From contig JAVSML010024430.1 of NCBI GenBank assembly GCA_038503035.1, forward strand, positions 372,001 to 436,000: 64,000 nucleotides of DNA, written 5' to 3'. This DNA comes from Crocodylus rhombifer. Its lineage: Eukaryota > Chordata > Crocodylia > Crocodylidae. The notes under the pieces were generated by a model, which had not been told where the DNA came from, did not search any database, and saw only the letters and a list, made by a program, of their open reading frames with translations. Shown here in pieces: positions 48,201 through 58,047 of this stretch; within the stretch, counting starts at the first letter, position 1, and every line of letters starts with the position of its first letter. Both the position numbers and the translations under genes were made by a program.

Positions 48201-51200
48201 TCATCTTAACTAACATATTCATGTTTGTTACATTTAATGTAACAGTCACCATATCAAATTGTTAGAGACAGAAGGGAATGTCATAGTTACCAGAGAATGT
48301 AAACCCAGTGTGTAAATAATTAACTATTATGCTTTCAAAAGTTTTATGTCTATAGTAATATTTCCAATAACTTCAGTGAGAGCAGCTGAAAATCCTAGTT
48401 TTAATTTCTGAAGAGGGAAAAGCAGCCAAGCTAAAACTTTATTTTATTTATGATGTGTTTTAAGGACTAATCTTGCAACAGTGGTCATAAACATAATCCT
48501 TACCAATTTTAAATCAGTGCCAAGATGAAGTTATCAAGTAAAACATGCCCTGTTTTTGGGCTTGAAGCAAAGCTATTCTTTCACTGACAATGGTACGCAT
48601 CCGCACCGAAGTCTCTGTAAGAGATCCCATGCTTATTTTTTACACCAGTGTACATAAATAACATTTTAAAATTGGATTTAGTGAATTTTAGAAGCCCCAA
48701 AATTCATACAAAAATAGAACACAGAGGACTGAGACATTTTACATGCACCCACCCCAAACTATCTGCTACTACTGGTAAATAAGCAAGGCTTTCCAATAAC
48801 TTATACTTACAGTGAGTCTAGGACACTTTGACTTGGCAAACACTCCCATAAATATATCAGGGGCATTAAACTCTTGAAGAAATAAAGCAACACCCTGCAG
48901 GAGAAAACATATTTATTCTTGATAAGTAAATATAACTGTTGCTCTTTTTTAAAATACATTTTTTACACATTTTATCAAACCTTTCCCATGGAAATCAGGC
49001 TAAGTCAAGAAGTTGTCAGATTCACTGCAACAGCCAAATTGACTGCCTATTCTCGTTGGGCTGTCAAGAACAGTTAATAATAGAAGTAAATGTGTACACT
49101 AATGTGATGCCCACTTACTACACCATCCTTATCCATCTTTGTGGAATTTCATTCATTGATTAACATCTTACACAAGTCACGAATATTCCGTTTGGTTCAC
49201 TACTGATGTTTTCATTTTGCTTGGGGCAAAAGCGTTAAGTAGTAAGAATTCAACCAATGCCATAACATTCAGATAAAAAGGTAACAAGGAAAGAGATTTT
49301 CTATTAGGACTTAATCAGAGAAGGCCAGAAAAGAAAGTAGTAGAAATCTTCTCTTCTTTTTTCCACCTCATTAAACCAGAAAATTAATTCCCTATTTGGA
49401 AGTAAAGGACTCATCTTCCAAGTTGTTTATTTAGAAAAAATCTAAACAAACAGAGAGCACTTTTTCTTTATTTAAGAATTTGCTAACATTTCAGTTCTTG
49501 GAAACTTAAGACATCACAAAATTTTTAAAAAGTGTTTTATTAGACTACATAGGCATGGTTAATTCATCAACCATAATACAATTTAATAGCAACAAGCATG
49601 ATTGTTAACTATAGATTAGTATGGTATTAAAAAGGGTAGAGATTAAAAAACTGAAATTGTAAACGACCATTATACAGTTCTAAGATTTACAAAAGAATTA
49701 ATTTCCGTATTAGTTGACATATGAACTCTAATAAGTCATATGAAAATACAGAGGCTTCCAATATGGTGTCATTTATCCCACAAAATTCTGAACCAATGAG
49801 CACCAGATGGCAGATCCTGTTCCATAAGTAGTCCGAGAGCCCTGTTCCTGACCACACACACACAGCTCTGTTCCCTACCTTCAAAAAACAACTTGGTACC
49901 AGCAACTGACATCAAACTGGAAACTCTTCCACATGACCTAGCAATTAGTTTAGAGTGCAGGAAAAATTCTTGCTATTTTAATCCTAGTATTTAAAGTATA
50001 CATGGTACCATCATTAATCTTTTTCATGACAAATTACTACCTGCTTTAGGGTGTCAGGAGAAACTGTCAGCTAGAATGGAAAAAGAGCAATGACATCCAA
50101 ATCGGATGGCTGGCAGAGAATGCTTGATTCTGAATCCTCTACCCTAGAGATGTCAAAGATATGGTCCACAGAGCCATTCCATCTTGCCCACTGGGCTGCT
50201 GGAAGTAACGAGGGGGTGTGCAGAGGACAGGGCCTGCTACAAAATTTAGGGGGGCACAAGAGCTGTGCAGCAAAGGTCACAGCTGCCAGTAGTTCTGCAG
50301 ATCCAGCTTGGGAGGAGCCCAACAGTCTGGAGCCAGCCAGGTGCCCAGAGTGAGTTTGACACCTCTGTTCCACACTACAGAGCTACTGCTGCTCTAACTA
50401 CAGCAGCAGGCACATTAGTAAACTCTCTGGGGCAGATGCAGCTCTGTTGCCAGAAGAGTAACAGCTCTCTGAACAACAAAAGCCTTCTTTTGCTAGCACA
50501 GCTACCTCCAAACTTGGAATTTCACTGGCACAGCTACATCCACTACAAGGTATGATTTTTTTCCATACGACATACAGTAAGTTGGCAGAATTTTGCAATG
50601 TAAACAAGACCTAATATTACCAATCCTCTTTCAGAACCATTTAAATTAAGAACATTGAACAAAAGGCCAAAATCGCCAAAAAATTCTTAACTATACAGTT
50701 ACTTTCAACATTTCACTAGATAAGACTGCTTCACATACCTCATCCATGGACATATCCCACACTTTACATATGTCATTCTCCATTTCTTCCTCTAGCTCTG
50801 TCTGTATCTCCTCATTGCTCAAGTTCAAGTCACTCTTTTCAGGGCTAATAACCTATTAAGTACAGGAAAGAAAATGAGGCTAGAATTACTGAGCTACAGT
50901 GAAAAAATGCAAGGAGTTAGAAAAAAAAATCACGATTTCAGGTAGAGAAAAAAAAACACAAGTGACTAAACATATTCTTCTCAAGCACTCACAAAACTCA
51001 CAGAAGCATTCAGTACTTTTAAATCACTCCCTGATTTGCCAGAAGAGGCTTGCTTTACAAGATCAGCAAGCTTTTCATCTCATCCTGCCTTGCTTTCATC
51101 CTGCCTCGCTTTTTCCCCGCTGAACAGGTTTAATAAGTGGGATTCTCTGCTGATCAGCTTCTCCTTGATGGGAGGTATTACCACAATGGTTCTCAACTTT

Positions 51201-52253
51201 TTTAGACTCAAGGCACCTCCTGGGCAAAACCAGCTCTTAGTTTTCACTAGTCAACTATGGAAAACTACTAGAGCAGCGAATTTCAACTGTTTTCATAGTT
51301 TCATAGTTTCTAGGGTCGGAAGGGACCTGAGTAGATCATCTAGTCCGACCCCCTGCCATGGCAGGAAATAATACTGGGGTCAAACGACCCCAGCAAAATG
51401 TTCATCCAACCTCCTCTTAAACACCCCCAGGGTAGGAGCCAGCACCACCTCTCTTGGAAGTTGGTTCCAGATCCTAGCCGCCCTGACCCTGAAGTAGCGC
51501 CTCCTGATATCACCTCAAGGTACCTCCCTTACCCCTTTTGTCAATGGAGTGCTGCCCCATGTCATGAACCAACTGATTCCTTGCAGAGGGTCTTTGAAGA
51601 CACAACTGGAGCTTAATGCTCCAGGTATGCCCAACTGGACAGCTGGCAGGGAATGCTTGATCCCAAATCCTTTAACCCAGGGATATCAGAGATACTGTCC
51701 ACAGGGCCATCCCATCTAGAGTTAAAGCCATGCCTGCTGTAGCTAAACTCCTACTGAAATTCAGCATCCCAATGGGCTAGCCCCAATAACTCCCTACACC
51801 CAGAACCTGAGCCCACCCTTATGGGCCAATCATCCTCACCCTTCCTGGTGCACCCTTCACAGGACCCCATGGTCCCCAGAGGACACCACCCCCAACCCCT
51901 TCCCAGTTGGAAGCCACTGAGCTAGAGCCTTTCCTGGCTGCAAGCGACCCCCACGTGGCAGCACCCTTCCCGGCTGGAATCCTCGGGGGTTCCACTGCCA
52001 CTCTGGCCCCGCCCCCGTTACCGCTACACCGAGCCCCCGCGCGGAGGCAGGTCCCCCTCGGTCACTGCCGGGTACGCGCATGCGCATCTCCTACCGAACG
52101 CCCCGGCCTGAGGAAGCCCCCCGCACGCACCTCGATGAGCTTCGTGAGGACGCTGAAGAGCCAGTGCTTGCTGTACACGGTGTCCCCCACGGCGTCACCC
52201 GAGGCCTCCTCATCCTCCGCCTCGCTGGACGGCGGTGACGGGTTGCGGTCCAT
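39201..52253 (-). CDS. SAAL1: SAAL1, serum amyloid A-like 1 (12 coding exons, complete)
   Basis: Minus-strand exons are 52131-52253, 50739-50852, 48811-48894, 47581-47660, 46593-46652, 46251-46366, 44532-44715, 44122-44204, 42937-43125, 41818-42014, 40452-40544 and 39201-39293. Phases agree at every junction and the sum is 1416 nt, or 471 residues plus stop; human SAAL1 has 474. The N-terminus MDRNPSPP and the motif VYSKHWLF, the segment [15 protein letters not shown] and the C-terminus FPSL..QT are diagnostic of SAAL1. The protein is helical and armadillo-like, with no signal peptide or membrane segment, so it should be intracellular. Mammalian SAAL1 is also called SPACIA1 and is linked to synovial fibroblast proliferation and CDK6 expression. 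Despite its name it is not a serum amyloid A protein. All introns are GT-AG except the one after exon 9, where GC-AG is the best fit. The CpG-rich promoter suggests housekeeping expression. Identity is close to certain; exact ends of exon 9 are less so. Confidence 0.97.
40452..40544 (-). CDS. SAAL1: SAAL1 exon 11
   Basis: The exon has 31 codons in phase 0, with a ttctag acceptor and a GCG|gtgagt donor. It encodes [15 protein letters not shown], which matches the family. Confidence 0.95.
40890..41124. mobile_element. hAT-like MITE with internal repeats
   Basis: The ends are CAGTGGCCTCCAAAGTGGGG and CAGTGGTCTCCAAACTTTTT as inverted repeats. Inside, the word 'tactgat.ggggtgcgcg' and 'atatattggggatgc' recur two to three times. 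No clear 8-bp duplication is seen at the flanks. It lies in SAAL1 intron 10. Confidence 0.8.
41818..42014 (-). CDS. SAAL1: SAAL1 exon 10
   Basis: The exon is 197 nt, phase 1 to phase 0, with a acattag acceptor and an AAG|gtaaga donor. It encodes [17 protein letters not shown], then an acidic and Ser-rich linker, then [19 protein letters not shown]. Confidence 0.95.
42937..43125 (-). CDS. SAAL1: SAAL1 exon 9 (donor uncertain)
   Basis: The exon enters in phase 1 at an acceptor ending ctcaag. It encodes [16 protein letters not shown] and [11 protein letters not shown]. No ordinary strong GT donor follows. The end chosen here uses GCAAGT at 42936-42931, leaving phase 1, which joins exon 10 in frame. 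A weak GT donor (GTCACC, 42930-42925) would also keep the frame and add two residues. The upper boundary is secure; the lower one is not. Confidence 0.85.
43385..43665. repeat. Palindromic repeat (ttggtctaataaaag family) in SAAL1 intron 8
   Basis: Arms near 43440-43530 and 43545-43640 are inverted copies ('tattagaccaactaaatagt' against 'actatttagttggtctaata'). This is a repeat family seen in other vertebrate genomes. A related but shorter piece lies at 13525-13580. Confidence 0.8.
44122..44204 (-). CDS. SAAL1: SAAL1 exon 8
   Basis: The exon is 83 nt, phase 2 to phase 1. It encodes [19 protein letters not shown] and ends ATT G|gtaag. Confidence 0.96.
44532..44715 (-). CDS. SAAL1: SAAL1 exon 7
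   Basis: The exon is 184 nt, phase 1 to phase 2, with a tgtgcag acceptor and a CG|gtacgt donor. It encodes [19 protein letters not shown] and [11 protein letters not shown]. The Ser/Gln/Asp-rich middle of this exon is also the least conserved part in other vertebrates. Confidence 0.96.
45356..45783. mobile_element. MITE with 24-bp imperfect TIRs
   Basis: The left end CATATTTACTGGATTCCAAG pairs with the right end read in reverse, CACATTTATCAGAATCTAGG. The centre is GC-rich. A related right end occurs at 34745-34795. It lies in SAAL1 intron 6. Confidence 0.65.
46251..46366 (-). CDS. SAAL1: SAAL1 exon 6
   Basis: The exon is 116 nt, phase 2 to phase 1, with a ctctag acceptor and a G|gtgag donor. 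It encodes [16 protein letters not shown] and [13 protein letters not shown], both family signatures. Confidence 0.96.
46593..46652 (-). CDS. SAAL1: SAAL1 exon 5
   Basis: The exon is 60 nt, phase 2 to phase 2, with a tttacag acceptor and an AG|gtaagt donor. It encodes [19 protein letters not shown] and the first two bases of an Arg codon. Confidence 0.95.
46716..47025. mobile_element. hAT-like MITE
   Basis: The left end 'gcacgggttggcaacctatg' and the right end (reverse 'gaacaggagtctgcaac') match the hAT pattern CAGGGGTTGGCAAC. It lies in SAAL1 intron 4, before the cassette-like exon in plus coordinates. Confidence 0.55.
47581..47660 (-). CDS. SAAL1: SAAL1 exon 4
   Basis: The exon is 80 nt, entering in phase 0 and leaving in phase 2 (CTT GG|gtaggt). 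It encodes [17 protein letters not shown] and the ENLG end that joins GQVLL of exon 5. A possible cassette exon lies in the following intron. Confidence 0.96.
47741..47945. mobile_element. hAT-like element end
   Basis: The start 'gcgggggttctcaaacattt' followed by 'cgtgaccccctgg' is the well-known end of hAT-type elements. The other end is not clear. Confidence 0.6.
48811..48894 (-). CDS. SAAL1: SAAL1 exon 3
   Basis: The exon has 28 codons in phase 0, with a ctgcag acceptor and an ACT|gtaagt donor. It includes [16 protein letters not shown] and KSKCPRL, a conserved helical repeat of the family. Confidence 0.96.
50138..50372. mobile_element. hAT-like MITE in SAAL1 intron 2
   Basis: Inverted ends 'agagatgtcaaag' and 'cagaggtgtcaaactc' enclose 235 bp. 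Sequence around its left end (50095-50175) has a second copy at 51630-51715. Confidence 0.6.
50739..50852 (-). CDS. SAAL1: SAAL1 exon 2
   Basis: The exon has 38 codons, phase 0 to phase 0, with a ttaatag acceptor and a GAG|gtatgt donor. It encodes the acidic segment ending EEEMENDIC and KVWDMSMDE, which matches the SAAL1 family closely. Confidence 0.96.
51292..51512 (-). mobile_element. CR1 3' end nested in a hAT-like element
   Basis: The minus-strand CR1 3' end runs from 'catagtttcatagtttctag' to 'tagcgcctcctgatatc'. The flanks 51186-51291 and 51513-51545 look like one hAT-type element (ggttctcaactttttt and cacctcaagg) split by this CR1. Confidence 0.85.
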
Positions 52254-52680
52254 TCTCAGGCCGGGCCCCGCTGCGCACGCAGCACTGGGCAGCAGAAAGT
52301 GAACAAAAGCTGCCGCCGGAGGCCCAGCCGCGCCGCACAGCACCCCCTACCGCCCGCAGCCTGAGCCACCTCCCCACTCTTAGTGTAACTCGCCTGCACG
52401 CGTCACTGCCGGATGTGCGGATTCGAGCCGAGGCAGGGTTCCGGCAGCCAGAGTCCAGGCCAGGCGTGCGCATGCGTACCTCACGCCGAGGCCAGTTCCC
52501 TGAGTGGCTACCAAGTGCACGCATGCGCACCCTGCACCGAAGACAGTCACTGAGGCAGCTCTTCTCCCGCCCGAATCAGGGTCGGGTGTACACCGAACAC
52601 CCGCGCTAAGAAGGGTTCCCTGCAGTGAATCAAAGCCAGAGGTACGCATGCGCACCTCGCACTAACCCCCTCCTCCCTCT
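51950..52680 (-). promoter_or_regulatory. SAAL1: SAAL1 CpG-rich promoter with NRF1-like palindromes
   Basis: This stretch around SAAL1 exon 1 is rich in CpG, unlike the flanking DNA. GCATGCGC-type cores matching the NRF1 consensus occur at about 52075-52086, 52466-52477, 52518-52529 and 52643-52654. Most are followed by related CTC(A/G)C...CCGA sequence, as if a unit had been duplicated. No TATA box is obvious, and transcription probably starts between about 52270 and 52400. Promoter assignment is inference from position and composition. Confidence 0.75.
52131..52253 (-). CDS. SAAL1: SAAL1 exon 1 (coding part)
   Basis: The exon gives 41 codons starting at the ATG at 52253-52251 and ending in phase 0 at a GAG|gtgcgt donor. 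It encodes an acidic Glu/Asp-rich N-terminus followed by [17 protein letters not shown]. Upstream, the frame has no other Met that matches the family. Confidence 0.96.
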
Positions 52681-52934
52681 ACTGCAGCAGATGCCCCACC
52701 CCCAAGAATCTCAGGCCGTCCTTGACAAGGCGCTTGTCCGTCACGTGCTAGTTCTTGGGATGCAAACTGAGCTGCGTCTGGGATCAGGGTGCTTGGGTGG
52801 AGACAGTAAGGACATGTACCCAGCACGGGGGAGGGGGAGGGCTTTGCAGGGCTCCCCAACATCTGTAGGGTGAAAAAGAAAAAAAGGAGGGGAAAGGAAG
52901 AGCTGGCCTTTCCCTGAGAGGTGCCTCGTGTCTA

Positions 52935-53090
52935 TAAGCAACTATGTACATATGCATATACAACCATGTATAAAATATATAATAAAGTGCAATATAATAC
53001 AATTCTATGTTGTCATAATTATGTGTATTGATATGTTATAAATATTATATGTAATAATTATAACATAATACAATATAATATCATTTAAAT
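52935..53090. repeat. AT-rich low-complexity stretch
   Basis: The sequence is mostly ATAT, ATAA and TATA words between SAAL1 and SAA. No ends of a transposon were recognised. Confidence 0.8.
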
Positions 53091-53759
53091 AGCCTGTCCC
53101 AGACAGCTGGGGCTGGCCGGCTAAAGGCAGTGGATGGGATCAGCTGTGCCACCACAGGGCTGCGCAGCAAATCAGGAGGTCAGAACTGCCTCCAGACCCT
53201 TGGTCCATCTTGCCCAGCCTCCCATGTTTGGCAGCTCTGGTGTGCTCTGCTCAATGGCACCCTCCTTTTGCACCTTGGACTTCTGCTTCCATCCCTGTTT
53301 TCTTCTTTAGTTGACCCCCAGCCATGATCACTTGATGGACCTTTAGCCCCTGCTCCCCCTCCCCTATATGAAGCTGGGTTTTCAGCTTTACTGGGTGCGT
53401 CCATCTTCCCAGTGCCCACCACATAGGCTTGTGTCACACAGGGATGGGAGTGAAACAACAAGGCTATTCACCTCACACGGGCAGAGAGTGGATGCTAAAA
53501 GGGAGAGTGAGTTGGGGATGATCAAGGGTTTTTTTCCCACTGTTCCTCTCCCACTTGCAGCCTCCTCCAGCATTTCAGGTCTAGGCAGTTCTGATCTGCT
53601 TCACTGGGCAAAATGTGCGTGGCCCCTCCTCCAGCCTTTGATGATACAGGACAAATGGATGATTTAATCTTTCAGCTTTCCCTGCGCAGGCAGCCCCACT
53701 CCCTGAAGTGCAGAGGTACAGGTCTGGCTGAGAAGGGGAAAGCGGGCTTTCACACTTAG

Positions 53760-54310
53760 GGAAGTGGTAGGAGACACCATATCACCCATAGACTTACTAC
53801 CTGGTGACAGCTGCCAGGCCGTGTGGGAGCGAATCTTCCACAAGGACCTGCAGAAGGAGTGCGGAGACCTGAACTGGCGGGCTGCCTACAGAGCACTCCC
53901 TGTGCGGGCATGGATAAGCAGTGCAGGACAGAGAGGTCTATGGAACTGCCCAGGCCTGTGGCTGGCAAGCAGAAACAATCAACTCCCTCTTCTGGGACTG
54001 CCCATATACCAGAGAAATGTGGAAGAAAGTCCATGTGCTCCTCCTGGTGGTGACAAATTTAAAAAACCTGAGCAGGGAAGCGGTTCTTTACAGTACCTGA
54101 CCAGACAGCAAAGACAACTCACTTTAACCAGGTACACCCTGTGGAAAGCCAGGAACCTGCTCATAAACAGACACCCAGACCCCACAGTTGAGGACTGTAT
54201 TAAAATGGAACTAAGTGAAATGTATTGGTAGTGTAAGAAGACAGAAGAGGATGATGGGAAAGAAATAGCAGACCTCATCTGGTGGAGAGGGGTCTGGCAT
54301 AGACTTTTTC
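53760..54310 (+). mobile_element. Tx1-like LINE C-terminal remnant
   Basis: Reading across frames gives WERIFHKDLQKECGDLNWRA, YRALPVRAW, and in another frame ETINSLFWDCPYTREMWKKV. The WRxAxRxLPxR and FWDCP patterns are those of the C-terminal zinc-knuckle region of Tx1/L1-type LINE proteins. The rest continues as TLWKARNLLINRHPDPTVED. Frames are broken. Confidence 0.6.
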
Positions 54311-57177
54311 AGGAGTAGACCCACTGAGGAGGGCAGTGGATGTGGGTACAGGTATGGAGATGGGTGCATGCGTGTGCAGTTACATGGTGTGGACTATGTA
54401 ACAGGTTTTTAGTGTGCTTTGAGCTGCCAAGTGAACCACAGGGGCCACTTGGCAGAATGCTGGAGGTGGAGTTATATATATATTTATTTATATATATAGA
54501 AATAAATATTTTGGGGGGGGAAGAAAGGATTCCTCAGGGTAACTTTCTGTAAGGGGAAAGTGAGCAGCTGCTCCATAGGCTTAACCTTTAAGCTCCCAGA
54601 GCCCCTGCCTGGGATGGCTGGAGAGTGCATGCAGCTCAGGCTGCCCATACTCTGCTGCCTCAGAGCTAATAGATACTCACAGTAATAGTGGCAGTCTTAC
54701 TGCCTTTTGTTGCACCACTAATTTTCCTGTGATGTAGTATGCCAAAAGGTGGCAACATCTATTTGCTCACAATTTGTTTAGCAGTTAGGGGACCAGGTTT
54801 TGGGTAATCTAGGACAGGTTCTTGATCCCTGTCTTGACTTAGCCTGATTTTAAGAATCAGCAGCCCATACTCAATTGTGGGCAGGGTGCAACATCCCTAA
54901 AATGACCAATCACAACACATCCCATTGATAACTTGGGGACCTTTACGGATACACAGCAGCAGCATATGACAAATCAGCAAGCAAGCAACAGCTCTCTTTA
55001 TACACAGTGCCCCAGGGATGCACACAGGAAGACACACATCTAGCCAGCACACGATTATCTTCCGCGGGTCTTCAGTTTATGGTGGTCTCTCCTGAAGGAA
55101 GTTGCTGAGTAATGAACATACCTTCTCTTTGTTTCTCTCAAGTGTTACACCTTTAGTCCCTTCATTGTGCATCTAGCTGGTACTCATTCATTGGTGGTCC
55201 AGTCTGACCTACCTTGTCCAGACAACGAGGGTACTGTCCACATGCATTTCACACACAAGGTGTCTGCTAAGCTGTGATCATATAGTTAGAATCTTTCCAT
55301 ACCTAACTGGGACTTTTAGTAAACAGGACAGGTTAATTCCTGCAGCTGCACTCTTATTTTTTTTAATGTATGGGCTGCTTCTCTTCTCGAAGTTCATTAG
55401 ACACGCTCTACTCCAAAAAAAAAAAAAATCTCTCTCTGGAATGTGTAAGAACTGCCTTATTACAAAACTGCTTTCCTGCTAGACTGGGAGAGTCATATTT
55501 TGCTTTCTAGCACACTAGTCAGCTACACTTATTTTGAATAGCTTGAATGATAAGCAATAAGCACTAAATAACCACTAAAAATCTGTAATTTTAGCCATCA
55601 GACTTAATGCTCAGATTTTGCCCTGTCAGGGTCAAGAACCAGAAACCCAATCTGCAGGGGAAATCCAAAGCCAGAGTCCAGGGGAAAGTGAAGGCCGGGC
55701 TTAGGAATCAGGAAAAACAGAGAGAACAGGAATCAAGTGTCCTGCCACAGCAAACTAGGTCAAAACTGTTGTCTGGCCTGGAAACCTACGGCCCCAGCTG
55801 GGACTAATCAGGATGCTCCCTGTTCCTAAACTGGGGAAGAGTTTGGTAGCTGGTGACTAACTGTAGGAGTGGCTGCTTAGGTATTTGACATAGGCTGGCT
55901 GGCCTGCTCAGGGTCCCTGACAGCAGTCAGAGGCAGGAGGGAGTTGCAAAGGTGAGGCGAAGAGGTAAGTTACTGCTGTGACACTTCTCTGGGTTATTCA
56001 TTGTGGCAGATGATAGAGTCTGCAGGAGGCTGAAGTAGTGGCACAACCACGGTAAAGGTGGATAAGAGGGCTTGGTCTTCCCAAGTAGGGGCGCTGCCAG
56101 CAGCTGAAGCAAGTCCTATCCTCTGACCCCAACCATTTGTTTCTGTATGTTGAGGGTAGAGGGCAGTGGAGACCAGCTATTGGCATGCTATGAAGAAGCA
56201 GGGAACAGTGGGAGGAAGGCAGTTACAGCTCTTCTCCCACCTGCCCCAGGGTTTGGAGCTGTGTGGGGTGGGAGGAACTAAGGGGAAGAGGCCATAAGGG
56301 GTTGGGTGGGGGGTGGGTCACAAGCACCCAAGGGCAGTGTTGACGTGTAAGGGGTGCACGTGCACCCCCTAAGACCCAGTGTGTATCCCCTGACTGCCAG
56401 TGTTTCCTGCTTAGGTGGGGCAGGTGGGAGCACTGGTGCCCCCCCTCCTCCCCTGAGAGTGCCGGCTGGGGAATGGGGGCACCAGGAGAAGCACCGCTGG
56501 CACTTCCAGGCACACTCCTGGCCCTTCTGGATAGTCATGATCCACCACGGGGGGACCCCCCCCAGTCACTGGCTGACTGCTGGGGGGGGGCAAGTGCCCC
56601 CTTGACTCAGGAGGCACCAGTTGCCCATACCCAAGGTCTTTCAGGGGAAAGGTTTGGAGTGAGGAGGGGCCATGGCATTATGGGAGTGGGGAGGTGCAAG
56701 GGGCAGATAAGGTTTGGAGGTTGATGGGATCTGTGGGGATGAAATGGGATGTGAGAGGGTTTGGGAGCAAGAGGGATTGTGGGTGAGGAGCAACCATGGG
56801 CTGCAAGAGACCCACAGTCCCTCAGTGAGGGATTCAGTGAGTTCTGAATGTTCAGAGGAGCAGGGGAGAGCTCGGTGAGGTGTAAGGGGTGAGTGGGGCT
56901 GGGGTGTGATGGGCCTGAGTCTGTGCAGGGTGCAATGGATTCATGGGACAGTGAAGGGACAGGAAGGTGGTGAGGCCCAGCAGTTTGGAGCACAATGGAC
57001 AGGGCTAAGCATGAGGCTATGTGCGATAATGAGGAACAGAGTAGAGCCAGGAGGCATATGAGGTGGCAGGGGCAATGCATGAAGGGCAGCAAGGGGGACA
57101 CTTTGGAGTTATGGTGGAGTGTCTGGGTGACTAATGTTGGAGCAATTCCATTCGTGCTGGAGGGTTACAGCTGTACC
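54311..57177. other. SAA to SAAL1 intergenic sequence without a gene
   Basis: The stretch holds a palindrome 'ggggtgcacgtgcacccc' near 56356-56373, G/C-rich low-complexity sequence at 56290-56640 and purine-rich sequence to 57100. No exon was recognised. Confidence 0.5.
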
Positions 57178-57185
57178 CGCTAGCA

Positions 57186-57372
57186 CAGGGGTGGGCAAAA
57201 TGCGGCCTGGGGGCTGGATGTGGCCTGCCAGGCCATTCAATCTGGCCCACGGGGCCCCTAAAAAATTTAGAAACTTAATATATATTTGCCCTGGGCTGCC
57301 TGTCATGCAGCCTTCAATGGCTTGCCAAAATTAAGTTAGCAGCCCTCTGCCCAAAATAATTGCCCACCCCTC
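57186..57372. mobile_element. hAT MITE with 8-bp target duplication
   Basis: TIRs CAGGGGTGGGCAAA and GAGGGGTGGGCAAT enclose 187 bp. The flanking octamers are cgctagca (57178-57185) and ctctagca (57373-57380), a 7 of 8 match. Eight-bp duplications are the mark of hAT elements. Confidence 0.88.
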
Positions 57373-57460
57373 CTCTAGCACTAGGTTCCTGTCCCAGACT
57401 GGAGCTGGCGGCCAACCCCTCACAGACACAGTTATATTGGTTTTGGCTTGGATCATAAAC

Positions 57461-57557
57461 TGAATTCTATAATTCTAGGCCCCAGTTTATTAGAAAAGTT
57501 TCTTGTTTTTGTTGTTGTTTTTTTAATTAGAGAAAAGAATACATTGTGTTATGGGAT
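57461..57557 (+). repeat. Left arm of inverted repeat around SAA exon 4
   Basis: This 97-bp segment is the reverse complement of 58142-58239, with only a few mismatches and one base of poly-T length difference. It lies downstream of the SAA poly(A) signal. Confidence 0.9.
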
Positions 57558-57695
57558 GACACACGATACCGCCAGCACCTCCCTTTTCAAAATCCAAGAT
57601 CTGCCCATGGCTCTGGCATGTACCATCTCCTGCACAGGACTGAATAAAAAAACTGAATAAAGGACAATCAGTAAACAAAAATGCAGACATACGTG

Positions 57696-57701
57696 TTTAT
57701 T
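57696..57701 (-). terminator. SAA poly(A) signal AATAAA
   Basis: AATAAA on the minus strand lies about 210 nt after the SAA stop codon, giving a 3' UTR of about 230 nt. No other canonical signal occurs between it and the stop. Confidence 0.75.
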
Positions 57702-57908
57702 CAGTAAATTATAATGCATACTTACAAAACTTGAGCAGTTAGCAACTGGCTTTTCTCTGCACCCCAACAGCTTGTAACCTGTATTTTTTCCTTTCCATTA
57801 TGACTGTGAAGGTTTGCTATTTCACTGAAAGCATATCATGAATTGTACTTGTTACAACCTTGCAAAGCAGAAAGAAAATGGAAATGCCAAAATCTTTTAC
57901 AAGCTGCA

Positions 57909-58047
57909 TTAGTATCTTCTAGGGAGGTTCCTTGGTCTATAGCGCTTGAGGTCTCCTCCGTTTCTGCCCCATCTATTCGCCTCCTGATCAGCACGTCTGT
58001 CAGCTTTATCTCTGCCCCGCATAAGATTGTAAAAATCCCTGGCATCA
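57909..58047 (-). CDS. SAA: SAA exon 4 (coding part with stop)
   Basis: The exon starts after a tttttcag acceptor and gives 45 codons after the shared Ser, then a TAA stop at 57911-57909. It encodes [24 protein letters not shown] and an Arg-rich tail. It lies between the two arms of a 97-bp inverted repeat. Confidence 0.96.

Noticed and set aside
52254..57600. MRGPRX-type receptor gene between SAAL1 and SAA
   Set aside because: No seven-helix reading frame is present in this interval.
57448..57660. 70-codon plus-strand frame matching the end of a minus-strand frame at 58169
   Set aside because: The shared peptide reflects the 97-bp inverted repeat, not a gene family.
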